Shown here: one piece after another, positions 33,617 to 48,431 of the stretch
How the letters are laid out: each line of letters opens with the position of its first letter
How positions within the stretch are numbered: position 1 is the stretch's first letter
Origin: Strigamia acuminata
Lineage: Eukaryota; Arthropoda; Chilopoda; Geophilomorpha; Linotaeniidae
Reading direction: 5' to 3'
NCBI GenBank assembly: GCA_949358305.1
Contig: OX442320.1
Location: 64,501 to 128,500 of the forward strand
DNA length: 64,000 nt
Notes under the pieces: generated by a model
What the model saw: the letters and a program-made list of their open reading frames with translations, nothing else
Database searches by the model: none
Told to the model about the DNA's origin: nothing
Position numbers and translations under genes: made by a program

Positions 33617-36600
33617 AACATTCAGAGACATTGGTCTTGTGGTGTTTGTGCTAAGTCAACTGTGATGAGATCAAAAGTCTATTCTCCCAAATCATTGCTT
33701 GGATGTTTCTAAAACTTACATTGGAGCCTTCTACTAAGGTTTAAACACTATTTCTGAACATTCAGAGACATTGGTCTTGTGGTGTTTGTGCTAAGTCAAC
33801 TGTGATGAGATCAAAAGTCTATTCTCGCAAATCATTGCTTGGATGTTGCTAAAACTTCTCTTGAAGTCTTCTACTAAGGTTTAAACACTATTTCTGAACA
33901 TTCAGAGACATTGGTCTTGTGGTGTTTGTGCTAAGTCAACTGCGATGTGAAATGAGCTCAAAATTTTTTTTTCAAAATTTATTGCTTGGATGTTGCTAAA
34001 ACTTACATTGGAGCCTTCTACTAAGGTTTAAACACTATTTCTGAATATTCAGAGACATTGGTCTTGTGGTGTTTGTGCTAAGTCAACTGTGATGAGATCA
34101 AAAGTCTATTCTCCCAAATCATTGCTTAGATGTTTCTAAAACTTACATTGGAGCCTTCTACTAAGGTTTAAACACTATTTCTGAACATTCAGAGACATTG
34201 GTCTTGTGGTGTTTGTGCTAAGTCAACTGTGATGAGATCAAAAGTCTATTCTCCCAAATCATTGCTTGGATGTTTCTAAAACTTACATTGGAGCCTTCTA
34301 CTAAGGTTTAAACACTATTTCTGAACATTCAGAGACATTGATCTTGTGGTCTTTGTGCTAAGTCAACTGCAATGTGAAATAAGCTCAAAATTTTTTTTTC
34401 AAAATTTATTGCTTGGATGTTGCTAAAACTTACATTGAAGGCTTCTACTAAGGTTTAAACACTATTTCTGAACATTCAGAGACACTGGTCTTGTAGTGTT
34501 TGTGCTAAGTCAACTGTGATGAGATCAAAAGTCTATTCTCCCAAATCATTGCTTGGATGTTTCTAAAACTTACATTGGAGCCTTCTACTAAGGTTTAAAC
34601 ACTATTTCTGAACATTCAGAGACATTGGTCTTGTGGTGTTTGTGCTAAGTCAACTGTGATGAGATCAAAAGTCTATTCTCCCAAATCATTGCTTGGATGT
34701 TTCTAAAACTTACATTGGAGCCTTCTACTAAGGTTTAAACACTATTTCTGAACATTCAGAGACATTGATCTTGTGGTCTTTGTGCTAAGTCAACTGCAAT
34801 GTGAAATAAGCTCAAAATTTTTTTTTTAAAATTTATTGCTTGGATGTTGCTAAAACTTACATTGAAGGCTTCTACTAAGGTTTAAACACTATTTCTGAAC
34901 ATTCAGAGACATTGGACTTGTGGTGTTTGTGCTAAGTCAACCGTGAAGAGATCAAAAGTCTATTCTCGCAAATCATTGCTTGGATGTTGCTAAAACTTCT
35001 CTTGAAGTCTTCTACTAAGGTTTAAACACTATTTCTGAACATTCAGAGACATTGGTCTTGTGGTGTTTGTGCTAAGTCAACTGCGATGTGAAATGAGCTC
35101 AAAATTTTTTTTTCAAAATTTATTGCTTGGATGTTGCTAAAACTTACATTGGAGCCTTCTACTAAGGTTTAAACACTATTTCTGAATATTCAGAGACATT
35201 GGTCTTGTGGTGTTTGTGCTAAGTCAACTGTGATGAGATCAAAAGTCTATTCTCCCAAATCATTGCTTAGATGTTTCTAAAACTTACATTGGAGCCTTCT
35301 ACTAAGGTTTAAACACTATTTCTGAACATTCAGAGACATTGGTCTTGTGGTGTTTGTGCTAAGTCAACTGTGATGAGATCAAAAGTCTATTCTCCCAAAT
35401 CATTGCTTGGATGTTTCTAAAACTTACATTGGAGCCTTCTACTAAGGTTTAAACACTATTTCTGAACATTCAGAGACATTGATCTTGTGGTCTTTGTGCT
35501 AAGTCAACTGCAATGTGAAATAAGCTCAAAATTTTTTTTTCAAAATTTATTGCTTGGATGTTGCTAAAACTTACATTGAAGGCTTCTACTAAGGTTTAAA
35601 CACTATTTCTGAACATTCAGAGACACTGGTCTTGTAGTGTTTGTGCTAAGTCAACTGTGATGAGATCAAAAGTCTATTCTCCCAAATCATTGCTTGGATG
35701 TTTCTAAAACTTACATTGGAGCCTTCTACTAAGGTTTAAACACTATTTCTGAACATTCAGAGACATTGGTCTTGTGGTGTTTGTGCTAAGTCAACTGTGA
35801 TGAGATCAAAAGTCTATTCTCCCAAATCATTGCTTGGATGTTTCTAAAACTTACATTGGAGCCTTCTACTAAGGTTTAAACACTATTTCTGAACATTCAG
35901 AGACATTGATCTTGTGGTCTTTGTGCTAAGTCAACTGCAATGTGAAATAAGCTCAAAATTTTTTTTTCAAAATTTATTGCTTGGATGTTGCTAAAACTTA
36001 CATTGAAGGCTTCTACTAAGGTTTAAACACTATTTCTGAACATTCAGAGACATTGGACTTGTGGTGTTTGTGCTAAGTCAACCGTGAAGAGATCAAAAGT
36101 CTATTCTCCCAAATCATTGCTTGGATGTTTCTAAAACTTACATTGGAGCCTTCTACTAAGGTTTAAACACTATTTCTGAACATTCAGAGACATTGGTCTT
36201 GTGGTGTTTGTGCTAAGTCAACCGTGAAGAGATCAAAAGTCTATTCTCCCAAATCATTGCTTGGATGTTTCTAAAACTTACATTGGAGCCTTCTACTAAG
36301 GTTTAAACACTATTTCTGAACATTCAGAGACATTGGTCTTGTGGTGTTTGTGCTAAGTCAACTGTGATGAGATCAAAAGTCTATTCTCGCAAATCATTGC
36401 TTGGATGTTGCTAAAACTTCTCTTGAAGTCTTCTACTAAGGTTTAAACACTATTTCTGAACATTCAGAGACATTGGTCTTGTGGTGTTTGTGCTAAGTCA
36501 ACTGCGATGTGAAATGAGCTCAAAATTTTTTTTTCAAAATTTATTGCTTGGATGTTGCTAAAACTTACATTGGAGCCTTCTACTAAGGTTTAAACACTAT

Positions 36601-38026
36601 TTCTGAATATTCAGAGACATTGGTCTTGTGGTGTTTGTGCTAAGTCAACTGTGATGAGATCAAAAGTCTATTCTCCCAAATCATTGCTTAGATGTTTCTA
36701 AAACTTACATTGGAGCCTTCTACTAAGGTTTAAACACTATTTCTGAACATTCAGAGACATTGGTCTTGTGGTGTTTGTGCTAAGTCAACTGTGATGAGAT
36801 CAAAAGTCTATTCTCCCAAATCATTGCTTGGATGTTTCTAAAACTTACATTGGAGCCTTCTACTAAGGTTTAAACACTATTTCTGAACATTCAGAGACAT
36901 TGATCTTGTGGTCTTTGTGCTAAGTCAACTGCAATGTGAAATAAGCTCAAAATTTTTTTTTCAAAATTTATTGCTTGGATGTTGCTAAAACTTACATTGA
37001 AGGCTTCTACTAAGGTTTAAACACTATTTCTGAACATTCAGAGACATTGGTCTTGTGGTGTTTGTGCTAAGTCAACTGTGATGAGATCAAAAGTCTATTC
37101 TCCCAAATCATTGCTTGGATGTTTCTAAAACTTACATTGGAGCCTTCTACTAAGGTTTAAACACTATTTCTGAACATTCAGAGACATTGATCTTGTGGTC
37201 TTTGTGCTAAGTCAACTGCAATGTGAAATAAGCTCAAAATTTTTTTTTCAAAATTTATTGCTTGGATGTTGCTAAAACTTACATTGAAGGCTTCTACTAA
37301 GGTTTAAACACTATTTCTGAACATTCAGAGACATTGGACTTGTGGTGTTTGTGCTAAGTCAACCGTGAAGAGATCAAAAGTCTATTCTCCCAAATCATTG
37401 CTTGGATGTTTCTAAAACTTACATTGGAGCCTTCTACTAAGGTTTAAACACTATTTCTGAACATTCAGAGACATTGGTCTTGTGGTGTTTGTGCTAAGTC
37501 AACTGTGATGAGATCAAAAGTCTATTCTCCCAAATCATTGCTTGGATGTTTCTAAAACTTACATTGGAGCCTTCTACTAAGGTTTAAACACTATTTCTGA
37601 ACATTCAGAGACATTGGTCTTGTGGTGTTTGTGCTAAGTCAACTGTGATGAGATCAAAAGTCTATTCTCGCAAATCATTGCTTGGATGTTGCTAAAACTT
37701 CTCTTGAAGTCTTCTACTAAGGTTTAAACACTATTTCTGAACATTCAGAGACATTGGTCTTGTGGTGTTTGTGCTAAGTCAACTGCGATGTGAAATGAGC
37801 TCAAAATTTTTTTTTCAAAATTTATTGCTTGGATGTTGCTAAAACTTACATTGGAGCCTTCTACTAAGGTTTAAACACTATTTCTGAATATTCAGAGACA
37901 TTGGTCTTGTGGTGTTTGTGCTAAGTCAACTGTGATGAGATCAAAAGTCTATTCTCCCAAATCATTGCTTGGATGTTTCTAAAACTTACATTGGAGCCTT
38001 CTACTAAGGTTTAAACACTATTTCTG

Positions 38027-41008
38027 AACATTCAGAGACATTGGTCTTGTGGTGTTTGTGCTAAGTCAACTGTGATGAGATCAAAAGTCTATTCTCCCAA
38101 ATCATTGCTTGGATGTTTCTAAAACTTACATTGGAGCCTTCTACTAAGGTTTAAACACTATTTCTGAACATTCAGAGACATTGGTCTTGTGGTGTTTGTG
38201 CTAAGTCAACTGTGATGAGATCAAAAGTCTATTCTCCCAAATCATTGCTTGGATGTTTCTAAAACTTACATTGGAGCCTTCTACTAAGGTTTAAACACTA
38301 TTTCTGAACATTCAGAGACATTGATCTTGTGGTCTTTGTGCTAAGTCAACTGCAATGTGAAATAAGCTCAAAATTTTTTTTTCAAAATTTATTGCTTGGA
38401 TGTTGCTAAAACTTACATTGAAGGCTTCTACTAAGGTTTAAACACTATTTCTGAACATTCAGAGACATTGGACTTGTGGTGTTTGTGCTAAGTCAACCGT
38501 GAAGAGATCAAAAGTCTATTCTCCCAAATCATTGCTTGGATGTTTCTAAAACTTACATTAGAGCCTTCTACTAAGGTTTAAACACTATTTCTGAACATTC
38601 AGAGACATTGGTCTTGTGGTGTTTGTGCTAAGTCAACTGTGATGAGATCAAAAGTCTATTCTCCCAAATCATTGCTTGGATGTTTCTAAAACTTACATTG
38701 GAGCCTTCTACTAAGGTTTAAACACTATTTCTGAACATTCAGAGACATTGGTCTTGTGGTGTTTGTGCTAAGTCAACTGTGATGAGATCAAAAGTCTATT
38801 CTCCCAAATCATTGCTTGGATGTTTCTAAAACTTACATTGGAGCCTTCTACTAAGGTTTAAACACTATTTCTGAACATTCAGAGACATTGATCTTGTGGT
38901 CTTTGTGCTAAGTCAACTGCAATGTGAAATAAGCTCAAAATTTTTTTTTCAAAATTTATTGCTTGGATGTTGCTAAAACTTACATTGAAGGCTTCTACTA
39001 AGGTTTAAACACTATTTCTGAACATTCAGAGACATTGGTCTTGTAGTGTTTGTACTAAGTCAACTGTGATGAGATCAAAAGTCTATTCTCCCAAATCATT
39101 GCTTGGATGTTTCTAAAACTTACATTGGAGCCTTCTACTAAGGTTTAAACACTATTTCTGAACATTCAGAGACATTGGTCTTGTGGTGTTTGTGCTAAGT
39201 CAACCGTGAAGAGATCAAAAGTCTATTCTCCCAAATCATTGCTTGGATGTTTCTAAAACTTACATTGGAGCCTTCTACTAAGGTTTAAACACTATTTCTG
39301 AACATTCAGAGACATTGGTCTTGTGGTGTTTGTGCTAAGTCAACTGTGATGAGATAAAAAGTCTATTCTCCCAAATCATTGCTTGGATGTTTCTAAAACT
39401 TACATTGGAGCCTTCTACTAAGGTTTAAACACTATTTCTGAACATTCAGAGACATTGGTCTTGTGGTGTTTGTGCTAAGTCAACTGTGATGAGATCAAAA
39501 GTCTATTCTCGCAAATCATTGCTTGGATGTTGCTAAAACTTCTCTTGAAGTCTTCTACTAAGGTTTAAACACTATTTCTGAACATTCAGAGACATTGGTC
39601 TTGTGGTGCTTGTGCTAAGTCAACTGCGATGTGAAATGAGCTCAAAATTTTTTTTTCAAAATTTATTGCTTGGATGTTGCTAAAACTTACATTGGAGCCT
39701 TCTACTAAGGTTTAAACACTATTTCTGAATATTCAGAGACATTGGTCTTGTGGTGTTTGTGCTAAGTCAACTGTGATGAGATCAAAAGTCTATTCTCCCA
39801 AATCATTGCTTGGATGTTTCTAAAACTTACATTGGAGCCTTCTACTAAGGTTTAAACACTATTTCTGAACATTCAGAGACATTGATCTTGTGGTCTTTGT
39901 GCTAAGTCAACTGCAATGTGAAATAAGCTCAAAATTTTTTTTTCAAAATTTATTGCTTGGATGTTGCTAAAACTTACATTGAAGGCTTCTACTAAGGTTT
40001 AAACACTATTTCTGAACATTCAGAGACATTGGTCTTGTGGTGTTTGTGCTAAGTCAACTGTGATGAGATCAAAAGTCTATTCTCCCAAATCATTGCTTGG
40101 ATGTTTCTAAAACTTACATTGGAGCCTTCTACTAAGGTTTAAACACTATTTCTGAACATTCAGAGACATTGATCTTGTGGTCTTTGTGCTAAGTCAACTG
40201 CAATGTGAAATAAGCTCAAAATTTTTTTTTCAAAATTTATTGCTTGGATGTTGCTAAAACTTACATTGAAGGCTTCTACTAAGGTTTAAACACTATTTCT
40301 GAACATTCAGAGACATTGAACTTGTGGTGTTTGTGCTAAGTCAACCGTGAAGAGATCAAAAGTCTATTCTCCCAAATCATTGCTTGGATGTTTCTAAAAC
40401 TTACATTGGAGCCTTCTACTAAGGTTTAAACACTATTTCTGAACATTCAGAGACATTGGTCTTGTGGTGTTTGTGCTAAGTCAACTGTGATGAGATCAAA
40501 AGTCTATTCTCCCAAATCATTGCTTGGATGTTTCTAAAACTTACATTGGAGCCTTCTACTAAGGTTTAAACACTATTTCTGAACATTCAGAGACATTGGT
40601 CTTGTGGTGTTTGTGCTAAGTCAACTGTGATGAGATCAAAAGTCTATTCTCGCAAATCATTGCTTGGATGTTGCTAAAACTTCTCTTGAAGTCTTCTACT
40701 AAGGTTTAAACACTATTTCTGAACATTCAGAGACATTGGTCTTGTGGTGTTTGTGCTAAGTCAACTGCGATGTGAAATGAGCTCAAAATTTTTTTTTCAA
40801 AATTTATTGCTTGGATGTTGCTAAAACTTACATTGGAGCCTTCTACTAAGGTTTAAACACTATTTCTGAATATTCAGAGACATTGGTCTTGTGGTGTTTG
40901 TGCTAAGTCAACTGTGATGAGATCAAAAGTCTATTCTCCCAAATCATTGCTTAGATGTTTCTAAAACTTACATTGGAGCCTTCTACTAAGGTTTAAACAC
41001 TATTTCTG
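38027..41008. repeat. Large satellite block, right copy (offset 7392 bp)
   Basis: Partner of 30635-33616. It ends about 450 bp before element 2. The satellite on the far side of element 2 continues the same long period (see 50216-54781). Confidence 0.8.
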
Positions 41009-41451
41009 AACATTCAGAGACATTGGTCTTGTGGTGTTTGTGCTAAGTCAACTGTGATGAGATCAAAAGTCTATTCTCGCAAATCATTGCTTGGATGTTG
41101 CTAAAACTTCTCTTGAAGTCTTCTACTAAGGTTTAAACACTATTTCTGAACATTCAGAGACATTGGTCTTGTGGTGTTTGTGCTAAGTCAACTGCGATGT
41201 GAAATGAGCTCAAAATTTTTTTTTCAAAATTTATTGCTTGGATGTTGCTAAAACTTACATTGGAGCCTTCTACTAAGGTTTAAACACTATTTCTGAATAT
41301 TCAGAGACATTGGTCTTGTGGTGTTTGTGCTAAGTCAACTGTGATGAGATCAAAAGTCTATTCTCCCAAATCATTGCTTAGATGTTTCTAAAACTTACAT
41401 TGGAGCCTTCTACTAAGGTTTAAACACTATTTCTGAACATTCAGAGACATT

Positions 41452-41456
41452 GGTCT
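41452..41456. repeat. Target-site duplication, left side of element 2 (GGTCT)
   Basis: The satellite GACATTGGTCT is followed by the LTR start TGTTGCC. GGTCT is repeated at 50216-50220, where the monomer resumes with TGTGGTGTTTG. This is a clean 5-bp duplication. Confidence 0.93.
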
Positions 41457-43203
41457 TGTTGCCAGCAAGCAGTGATTGCTGCAAGAACCGGCAACTCACG
41501 CACCTCGTAATAAACATTCGAGCGATCAAATCTTCGCACAGCACTTTTAACTACTCGACTCGATTGAAACCATTCTGACATCTGATAACGCATCTCATGT
41601 TTTCTGACTTGGCCCTCATTGTCCTCTCCATGTCGACCGAAACTCGAGAACCTGGCTTTTGCTCTAAACATGACGGTTGGCGGATATTCGGGCTCGAATA
41701 TCAATATCGTCTTTCGCAAATCAAAGATGGCGTAGATTCGAATCTCGCGCTCGTGTGAAAACGAAAAGAAACACTCGTTCTTATTTGCGAACAAAAATAA
41801 AACGATGTTTAATCGTTCAAATCAAAACTATAACTACTTGTACAATCGCTTAGCTCGTGTCACAGCCTTTTATTACAATAGAAAAAGACACGAGCGCATT
41901 ATTGACACAATAAAGGGATAATATCTCAACCAACACTGTCTCCTACAGGCTTCCGTACTTCAAGATCACAACAGCCGTTGAGACCTAAGACTTAAACTTA
42001 AAACCTAATCTAACATTGAAGATACACTGCCAATAAACACATCTGAACTCAAAGAATATTTAAAGACAGTAACATAAATTAGAGTGAGGTGTAAACCTCA
42101 AAAAACCCGCAATTAACATTCTCAACGAACACAGAGGAGAATCTATAAAACCCGAAAATGCGCAACTTTGCCGCGAGGCGGCATTGTATGCAATCGCCGT
42201 AAAATTAAGCCTCAAGAAAACCTCGGCCACACACACACGATTACGCTTTTAATTACGAATAAAAACTCAATAACAATTCTAATTGTTCGATGTGTTCCTG
42301 CAATTATTCATTTGGGTGCCACGGAACTATATTCTCATCACCCGAACTAAATTTGAAGATATCCGAGTGTTTCCCAAAACCCGAACCTGAACGAAATGAC
42401 AAAAACTCTGTGAAATCACGTGACCTCTATTTTATCCCGTGAATCTAAATCGGAACCAAAATCAACGAATAAATAAGCAACCAAATAATTCTAAATCTCA
42501 ATAAACTCTCATAACAAGAACCGAACACGAAAGAATCTTTTTACTAAATCAACATGAATCTCGGTCGATAACGAGGCTCGTTGCACCAACTGTCTCCTAA
42601 TGGCGGATCTAACCGACCAACGCTCCTTGGTGACCAACGGAACTTCTCCTCTGCCCCACGCCGACTCATCGGATCTAATTCTGCGGTAAACCACATCCAA
42701 AGCTATTTATTTAATCGACTAAAAAGTTTCTGACCTAATATATTTAAATCTACAGCTTCAAAACAACATCTTTCCGAGTGCGCTCCGACCAGACCAAACC
42801 GCTCGATAATCAACAACGACTTCGCTTTTCGCTTTGAAACCCATCCTCGCCGTTATCGCCTTCAATCAGCGACCCAATGCCTGCCTGTACCGTGTCAGAT
42901 AAGTTCTCGAAAACTATTCAAACTAACCGGAACCGAAATTAAAAACCTTGACTTTTCCTTTGTAGATAAACCCGATGCCCGAACTTAACACAAGATGGCG
43001 CGACACGCTCACCTCTCAATTCTAACGTTGCGAACTCTTCGAGAAATTGAGACTTTTAAAGAAACGAAATGACCGAAACGATTCAGCTAACCCCGACAAC
43101 TCACAAGGTAAACATTCCACGAATGGTAACTCGAATCATGCAAATGAACCAAAGTTTCTCTCCCTTTTCTGAATATTATTTTGTTGCGTATCTGCTCGCA
43201 ACA
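41457..43203 (-). repeat. Element 2 3' LTR (left copy, 1747 bp)
   Basis: Direct repeat of 48469-50215 at an offset of 7012 bp. On the minus strand it starts at 43203 with TGTTGCG...CGCAACA and ends GGCAACA at 41457. GCCATCTT (YY1/Pho-like) appears twice on the minus strand (41724-41731, 42992-42999). A minus-strand AATAAA lies at 41869-41874. ATGCAAAT is at 43138-43145. The short frames inside are repeated in both LTRs and have no recognisable domains. Confidence 0.95.
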
Positions 43204-43232
43204 TCGCTCCCACCAAAAAAGAAAGACGATAG
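43204..43232 (-). other. Element 2 pre-3'-LTR motif (candidate polypurine region)
   Basis: On the minus strand this reads TTTTTTGGTGGGAGCGA directly before the 3' LTR start TGTTGCG. GGTGGGAG is purine-rich, and the arrangement matches TTTTTCGGCTGGCAGCGA of element 1. It helps to fix the orientation. Confidence 0.5.
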
Positions 43233-46165
43233 CGGGGGGAAATTTATACCTAATAAATTCACATCTTCTCTTTACTCGGACAGCCCATCTAACCTCGCTA
43301 ATTACCACAAGTGACGTTGTGGAGACGCTTAGTATGAACAACCGTCTCTCTTATCTGTACCCCGCAACCCATCCCCTCTCTCAGGCTCCCATCTCGGACT
43401 TATCTCTTCTTTCCAAGAGACCGAGTTTAAGGATCTAAGAGGGAGAGGAATAGGGATACAGACACTTTCTTCTATTGATGCAAACAAAACTACTCTCGAT
43501 TCACAGCTTTTATTCGAAGGACGCCAATGAGATTCGGGAATTCTCTATCTTCTTCCAGAGAAGGAACCTTTTCAAAAAATGATGCTCTCGTGGAGAAGGA
43601 GAAACCACCTAACTTCCATAATCTCGATTGTCTACGCCTTTTGCTAATCTCAACCGGTAGCTTCATAATGTCCCGTATCGAGCGAAGTAACATTGCATCA
43701 ATTTAAATAGACCTCGCTCCTCTTGAGAAAATCTGTTCACCCTTTTAAATTCCAGACTCTAACTCAATTCAACGGACGTCGTAACCTTACGACTCATGAC
43801 TCTCGACACGGCTCAAAATTCACTTTACGTGCCGATGTTCTTTGACTATTTTATTTTCTTTTTCGGAGACAACGACTTCCGGACCACTTAAAATTCCTTT
43901 TACAAACCGGAATCGTCTTCTGTTAACTCTCGAATGTCTTACTAAATTCTCTTAAATTCTTAAAAGAGGAAGTCAAGATTGCCGAACCCGTAGACTCAGA
44001 AACGGCGGACTTCTCTTTTTTGCTAATCCACTTCACTTGTCTTAGGCAACAACCTTTACTATCAGCTCTGTAAATCTCTAATATTTTCCTATCTTAATTC
44101 TGCCTTGGAAAACTCCATCAACCTTGTTTAAAAAGAAAACCCTGTTAAGACCAATTACACCACATGCTGCTATTTTCTAATGGAGGGGTTAGTTTCCTGT
44201 TGTTATCCAGTCAAGGACATTCGATATTTAACTGAATCCACCATAACTTGGGCTTATTCTAAGCACCCTGTATTTTATTTCCCGTGTTAAATGTTTGAGT
44301 TAAGGGTGAGGGAAGCCATGAAGACTCTTCTATCTGTTATTTTTTCCACAATATAAAATCTTAGGATTAGGAAAACAGGAAATTGATCAAAAAGGTTTAG
44401 TGACCGTTCCTCTTCGGCGACCGACGGCGTGCACTCCGCCGGTGGCCGGCAGGACTTTCCCGGACACCTCTTGTCGTTTCCAGTCCCAATTTTATTTTAT
44501 ATATTCATATAATTCCCTCCCGACTCAAAAAAAAACAAGAAAGGAAGCTCTATTGCTAATCGGGTCCCAGTGACCAGGACACTTCGTGTAATCGCGAATT
44601 CGACTAAGGGACTAAGGGATTCGAGCAACCCATTGGTGTTTGCCATCTTGCATGTCGAAAAATCGATCATTCAAACGAAGAACCATTAGAATCACAAAGA
44701 GAGAAGGGGTGTAGAGGGACTTTATATCTGATTGTGTGCATGAAAGCACTGTCCTTGTCACATTAGATAAGCTGGTGTGAACAGATCCTGTTATGTCCCC
44801 GCATTCGTTTTAGCTCTAAACAACTGCACCTATTTGGAAAGTTTTCCATTTTCGTCTAATCCCGAGTGGAAAAGCGATTCATTCATCTAAATGGATTGAA
44901 ACTCCTATTATATAGTTTGACTGTTATGAAGGTTTAAGAGGTCAAGGTTTTCTATTCTATTTGCTTCTGTATGTATTTTCTAACCCTAAAAGAACAACGT
45001 AACCCATATGTGAGCACCGCAATGCGAAGGACTTGTTTGCTAACTTCCAAACAGAAAGTCTTACAAAGCCATTACTTCACAAATTGAATCGTTTTTTCTG
45101 AAAATGTCCAGAACTCTCAAGATTCCCAGTGTTCAAAGGCGATTTCCGTTGGCTGCCTCTGAAGTAGAGCTTTCCGGAGGAAAAAGGAAAAAGGAAGTAC
45201 TTATAACAGGAAAACTAATCTATCTCTTCTAGAGGAGAACTTATTGAAAAACTTTCTCGTTCTGTTATTCTTATGTTAGATGTAAAGGATTTTTCTATTC
45301 AGTCAGGATTTAAGTATGGTATGGATTGATATTTAGGAAGCGACAGCATGTATTTTGGCACGCTCGGCGCCAAGGAGTAGATCCACTTTTCGGGAGACTT
45401 CCCGAAACAAAGTGGCGAACTTTTCTAATACTGAAACTGTCAGAAAAAAAAAACAACTAAAGGTTAGATAAGGAGGAAGACTTTATTTTCTAAGATGCAC
45501 CCAGCAGCAATGAATATCTCAACCGATCGGCTCATGTGGTTTTGACTAATGCCATAAATACTAACACCGACTGCGATATTTGACCAACACCTGAATTCGA
45601 ATGTAATAGAAATTATAAATTCTTACGTCCAAACCTAATCTGCCCCCGATTTATTAAACTTGTTCTAACTGTAATATCCTGGAGAATAAGTATTTCTACT
45701 GTGAAGATCTTCTATGCTTTCAAAGAAATCGATCAGGAAACTTCCGAAACTTGAAATCACTAAATTCTCGAGAGGAATTGTCTGTATTTTCTTTAATAAA
45801 GAGCTGTATATAAGGACTGGAAGAATAAACTAAACCATTTTCTATTTTCCTAAGTGACGAGAAAATCGGGTTCTTTTCTGTTGGTTCTGGGGTCTTTAAT
45901 TCTCAATAAACTGGGATTCGCTCCTTTTCTCTACTGAACCTTTTTACTGTCACCTTGTTTCTTCGGCTGACTTTACACGGCTCTTCCCAAATTAACAACC
46001 TCTTCGGACCAACTTGCACCGGACTAATTCTCTAATTGATTGCTCTAAAAAATCCTTTCAGTTTAATTTTTATGATCCCTTTTTATTCTATTAGCTGAGA
46101 GCTGATGATTGTTGCCTTTTCCTACTCTACAAGGAGGAAGATGGATCTCTATCTTTAGGTTTGTT

Positions 46166-46545
46166 GGACCACTGTTAACCAAATAAAACCTTTTCTCTAA
46201 CCTAATACTTGGGCTTGATGGACCACTGTTAACCAACTAAAGCCTTTTTCTATTTCTGTCTTCTGTATAGGGGGGAATTTTCTTCTTTAAAACTTTATTA
46301 TGCAACCTCGAGACTTTCCCGAGTTTCTCCCCTATCATTTTTCAATTCTTGAGGAGTGAATTTAGCGCGAAAGTCTCACGCGTCAATTACCCTCTCCTCA
46401 TTATGCTAGTGAAACTCGACGGACCAACTGTTAACCGACTGAACTTCTTCTCACTTCTTCTAGTGAAGCTCGACGGACCAACTGTTAACCGACTGGACTT
46501 CTAAATTGCAAGCTTTCTAAATTAGACTGACCGTGCTGTTAACAG
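46166..46545. repeat. Short dispersed repeats with GTTAAC core in element 2
   Basis: The motif GGACCAACTGTTAACCGACT or a close variant appears at 46167, 46220, 46421, 46475 and, more diverged, 46527. The first four form two pairs, each spaced about 54 bp. A weaker relative is near 46006. The core is the palindrome GTTAAC. This is the only internal repeat I noticed in the element's non-coding interior. Confidence 0.75.
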
Positions 46546-48431
46546 CTCAAAAGAGAAAGTTTCTTGCTACTAAAGGAATCTCCAACAACCAATGTAATAT
46601 TTTCTTTTTGTAGCTCGTTGCTTCGAAAATAAAGACAAAGAATCACTGAAAATTCCTGACGAACAACTTCTATTTCTAAACGGCCCTTTGCCAAAAAGGA
46701 AAATTAGTGTAAAGGTTTTACGTTCGTCTTTCTTATTCTGTACAATAAGATTTATCTCTCTTTGGTTCGATTTATTGCGAATCAACACCAACGGAACTTA
46801 TTGCGCTCTTTTTCCGCCTGAGGAAGTATCAATTTCGATCCAAGTGACCAATTGGGACCTCCCGCTAAGGCGATGCTGCATTTACAGACAATGACAAACT
46901 CTCTCGTTCCTTCATTAATCTGAAATTATTCTTGCGCGTGGCGAATCATTTTCTTCAACTAGCTTTCGACCCCCTTCAAAGCGCTTGGATACTTTAATAA
47001 AAGTAAAACCTCTTGAAGTCGACCATAGTTTTCTATTGCCACGGATGATGAAACCCAAAACTCCTTCTTTTATTCGGCGTCCCGAAAACTGAATAGAGAA
47101 TCGAAATTCCACGCGTCATCTCTTATTTCTTGCTAGCTAAATTTCCTCAAAATCCAGTGATTTATTCAACGTATAAACTTAGCTTGCACTACAACTTCTT
47201 ATGCTATTCACGAGTTGGACCCTTAACCTGGGGTGTGCTAATTCTCTTTTCTGGTCCTTTAAAAGGCTGTCCAGCTTCTTATTTCTGCATAATCCCAAAT
47301 GGATACCAACCGCGTTCAAACTTAAGAGACTCGAAATTTTCTTTTCTATTAAAACTCACACCAATCTCAAAATTGTCGATTGGGGGAACCCACGTCTTTA
47401 TCTATAAAGGGAATTTATCTTTTTGCCCCTTTCCTATTAACGTAGATATGTTCGTACTTAAATGCAACTTTCATAAACGTCGGAAATTAATTTCTAAACT
47501 CGTAATTGGAACTCAAATTTAACTCAAAGCTTTATACCTTTAATTCATCAACGTGACAAAAAAAGGACTGACTAGAAACTTCAATCTCCTAAGAAAATCT
47601 AGTTCACAATAAAAAAAACCGACTAATTATGCATAAGCAATTGAAAATCAATCCCCCCAAAAGGACACACTTCGAACTTTGAATGTGATTCGCAAAACTC
47701 AACACTTAAAAGTTAAGATCGTAACGGAAATACTCCATATCGAACGGCGCTCACGAAATTGTCAGGTCGGAAACAACTCGAAAATATGCTAGTCTGAAAA
47801 TCATACACACTAAAGTAAACTTTACAAGGCGTTTTTCAATGACTCGTTTCATTAGGCAAGAGTGTCTTACGACCCTCGTTGAGCCCTGAAACAGAGCACG
47901 CCCCACAAATTAAGACTACCAATATACCGCACACCAAATCGAATCCGACATAACAACCTCGCAATACACATACACTAGCCGAACGAGACAAAACCCCCAA
48001 AAACAATCCTAAAACAACTCTAAGCTAACTTAAAACAAATAAACAATTCGAAAAAAAAGAAAACACAAGACTCTTCTCTTCTAGTGTCATTGCGTTGTGT
48101 ATAACTTCTAGGCTCGCCCGAGATTCAGGGTTCCGATCGTTCCTCCTTCTTTGTACGCCGACTGCTTAATTTCCGCAACCTTCTTCATTCCGGCCCCGCG
48201 ACGCCATTGTCCCTTCCGACGGCTCGACCGACGCTTTCGGATCAACCGACCTCCCGCGACGTATTTTTCCCAAATCTCTTTCGACTTGATTACCGCCCGA
48301 CGAGAGACCGCTTGCCGCTTCGCCCTCAACCCATCAGTGCGGGCACTTCTCTGTTGACGTCGGCTGCTTGCTTTTGCGACCCTGGGACTTCTATTCTCCT
48401 CTGGTTGCTGGCTCTCTCCTCGTCTACCCGA

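Larger units (their letters stand above)
24422..41456. repeat. Satellite array, segment 2
   Basis: Seventeen kilobases of the same satellite. The C-D-E cassette recurs at least a dozen times. The GGACTTG subtype carries CCGTGAAG here, against mostly CCGTGATG in segment 1. Private markers include CACTGGTCTTGTAG (25251, 25678, 34484, 35625), a TTGTAGTG form, TGTACTAAG (31661, 39053) and GATAAAAAG (31961, 39353). No coding frame or other insertion is seen in it. Confidence 0.97.

Noticed and set aside
47130-47522. 130-codon plus-strand frame within element 2
   Set aside because: It is on the strand opposite to the element, AT-rich, and has no domain; another frame overlaps it.
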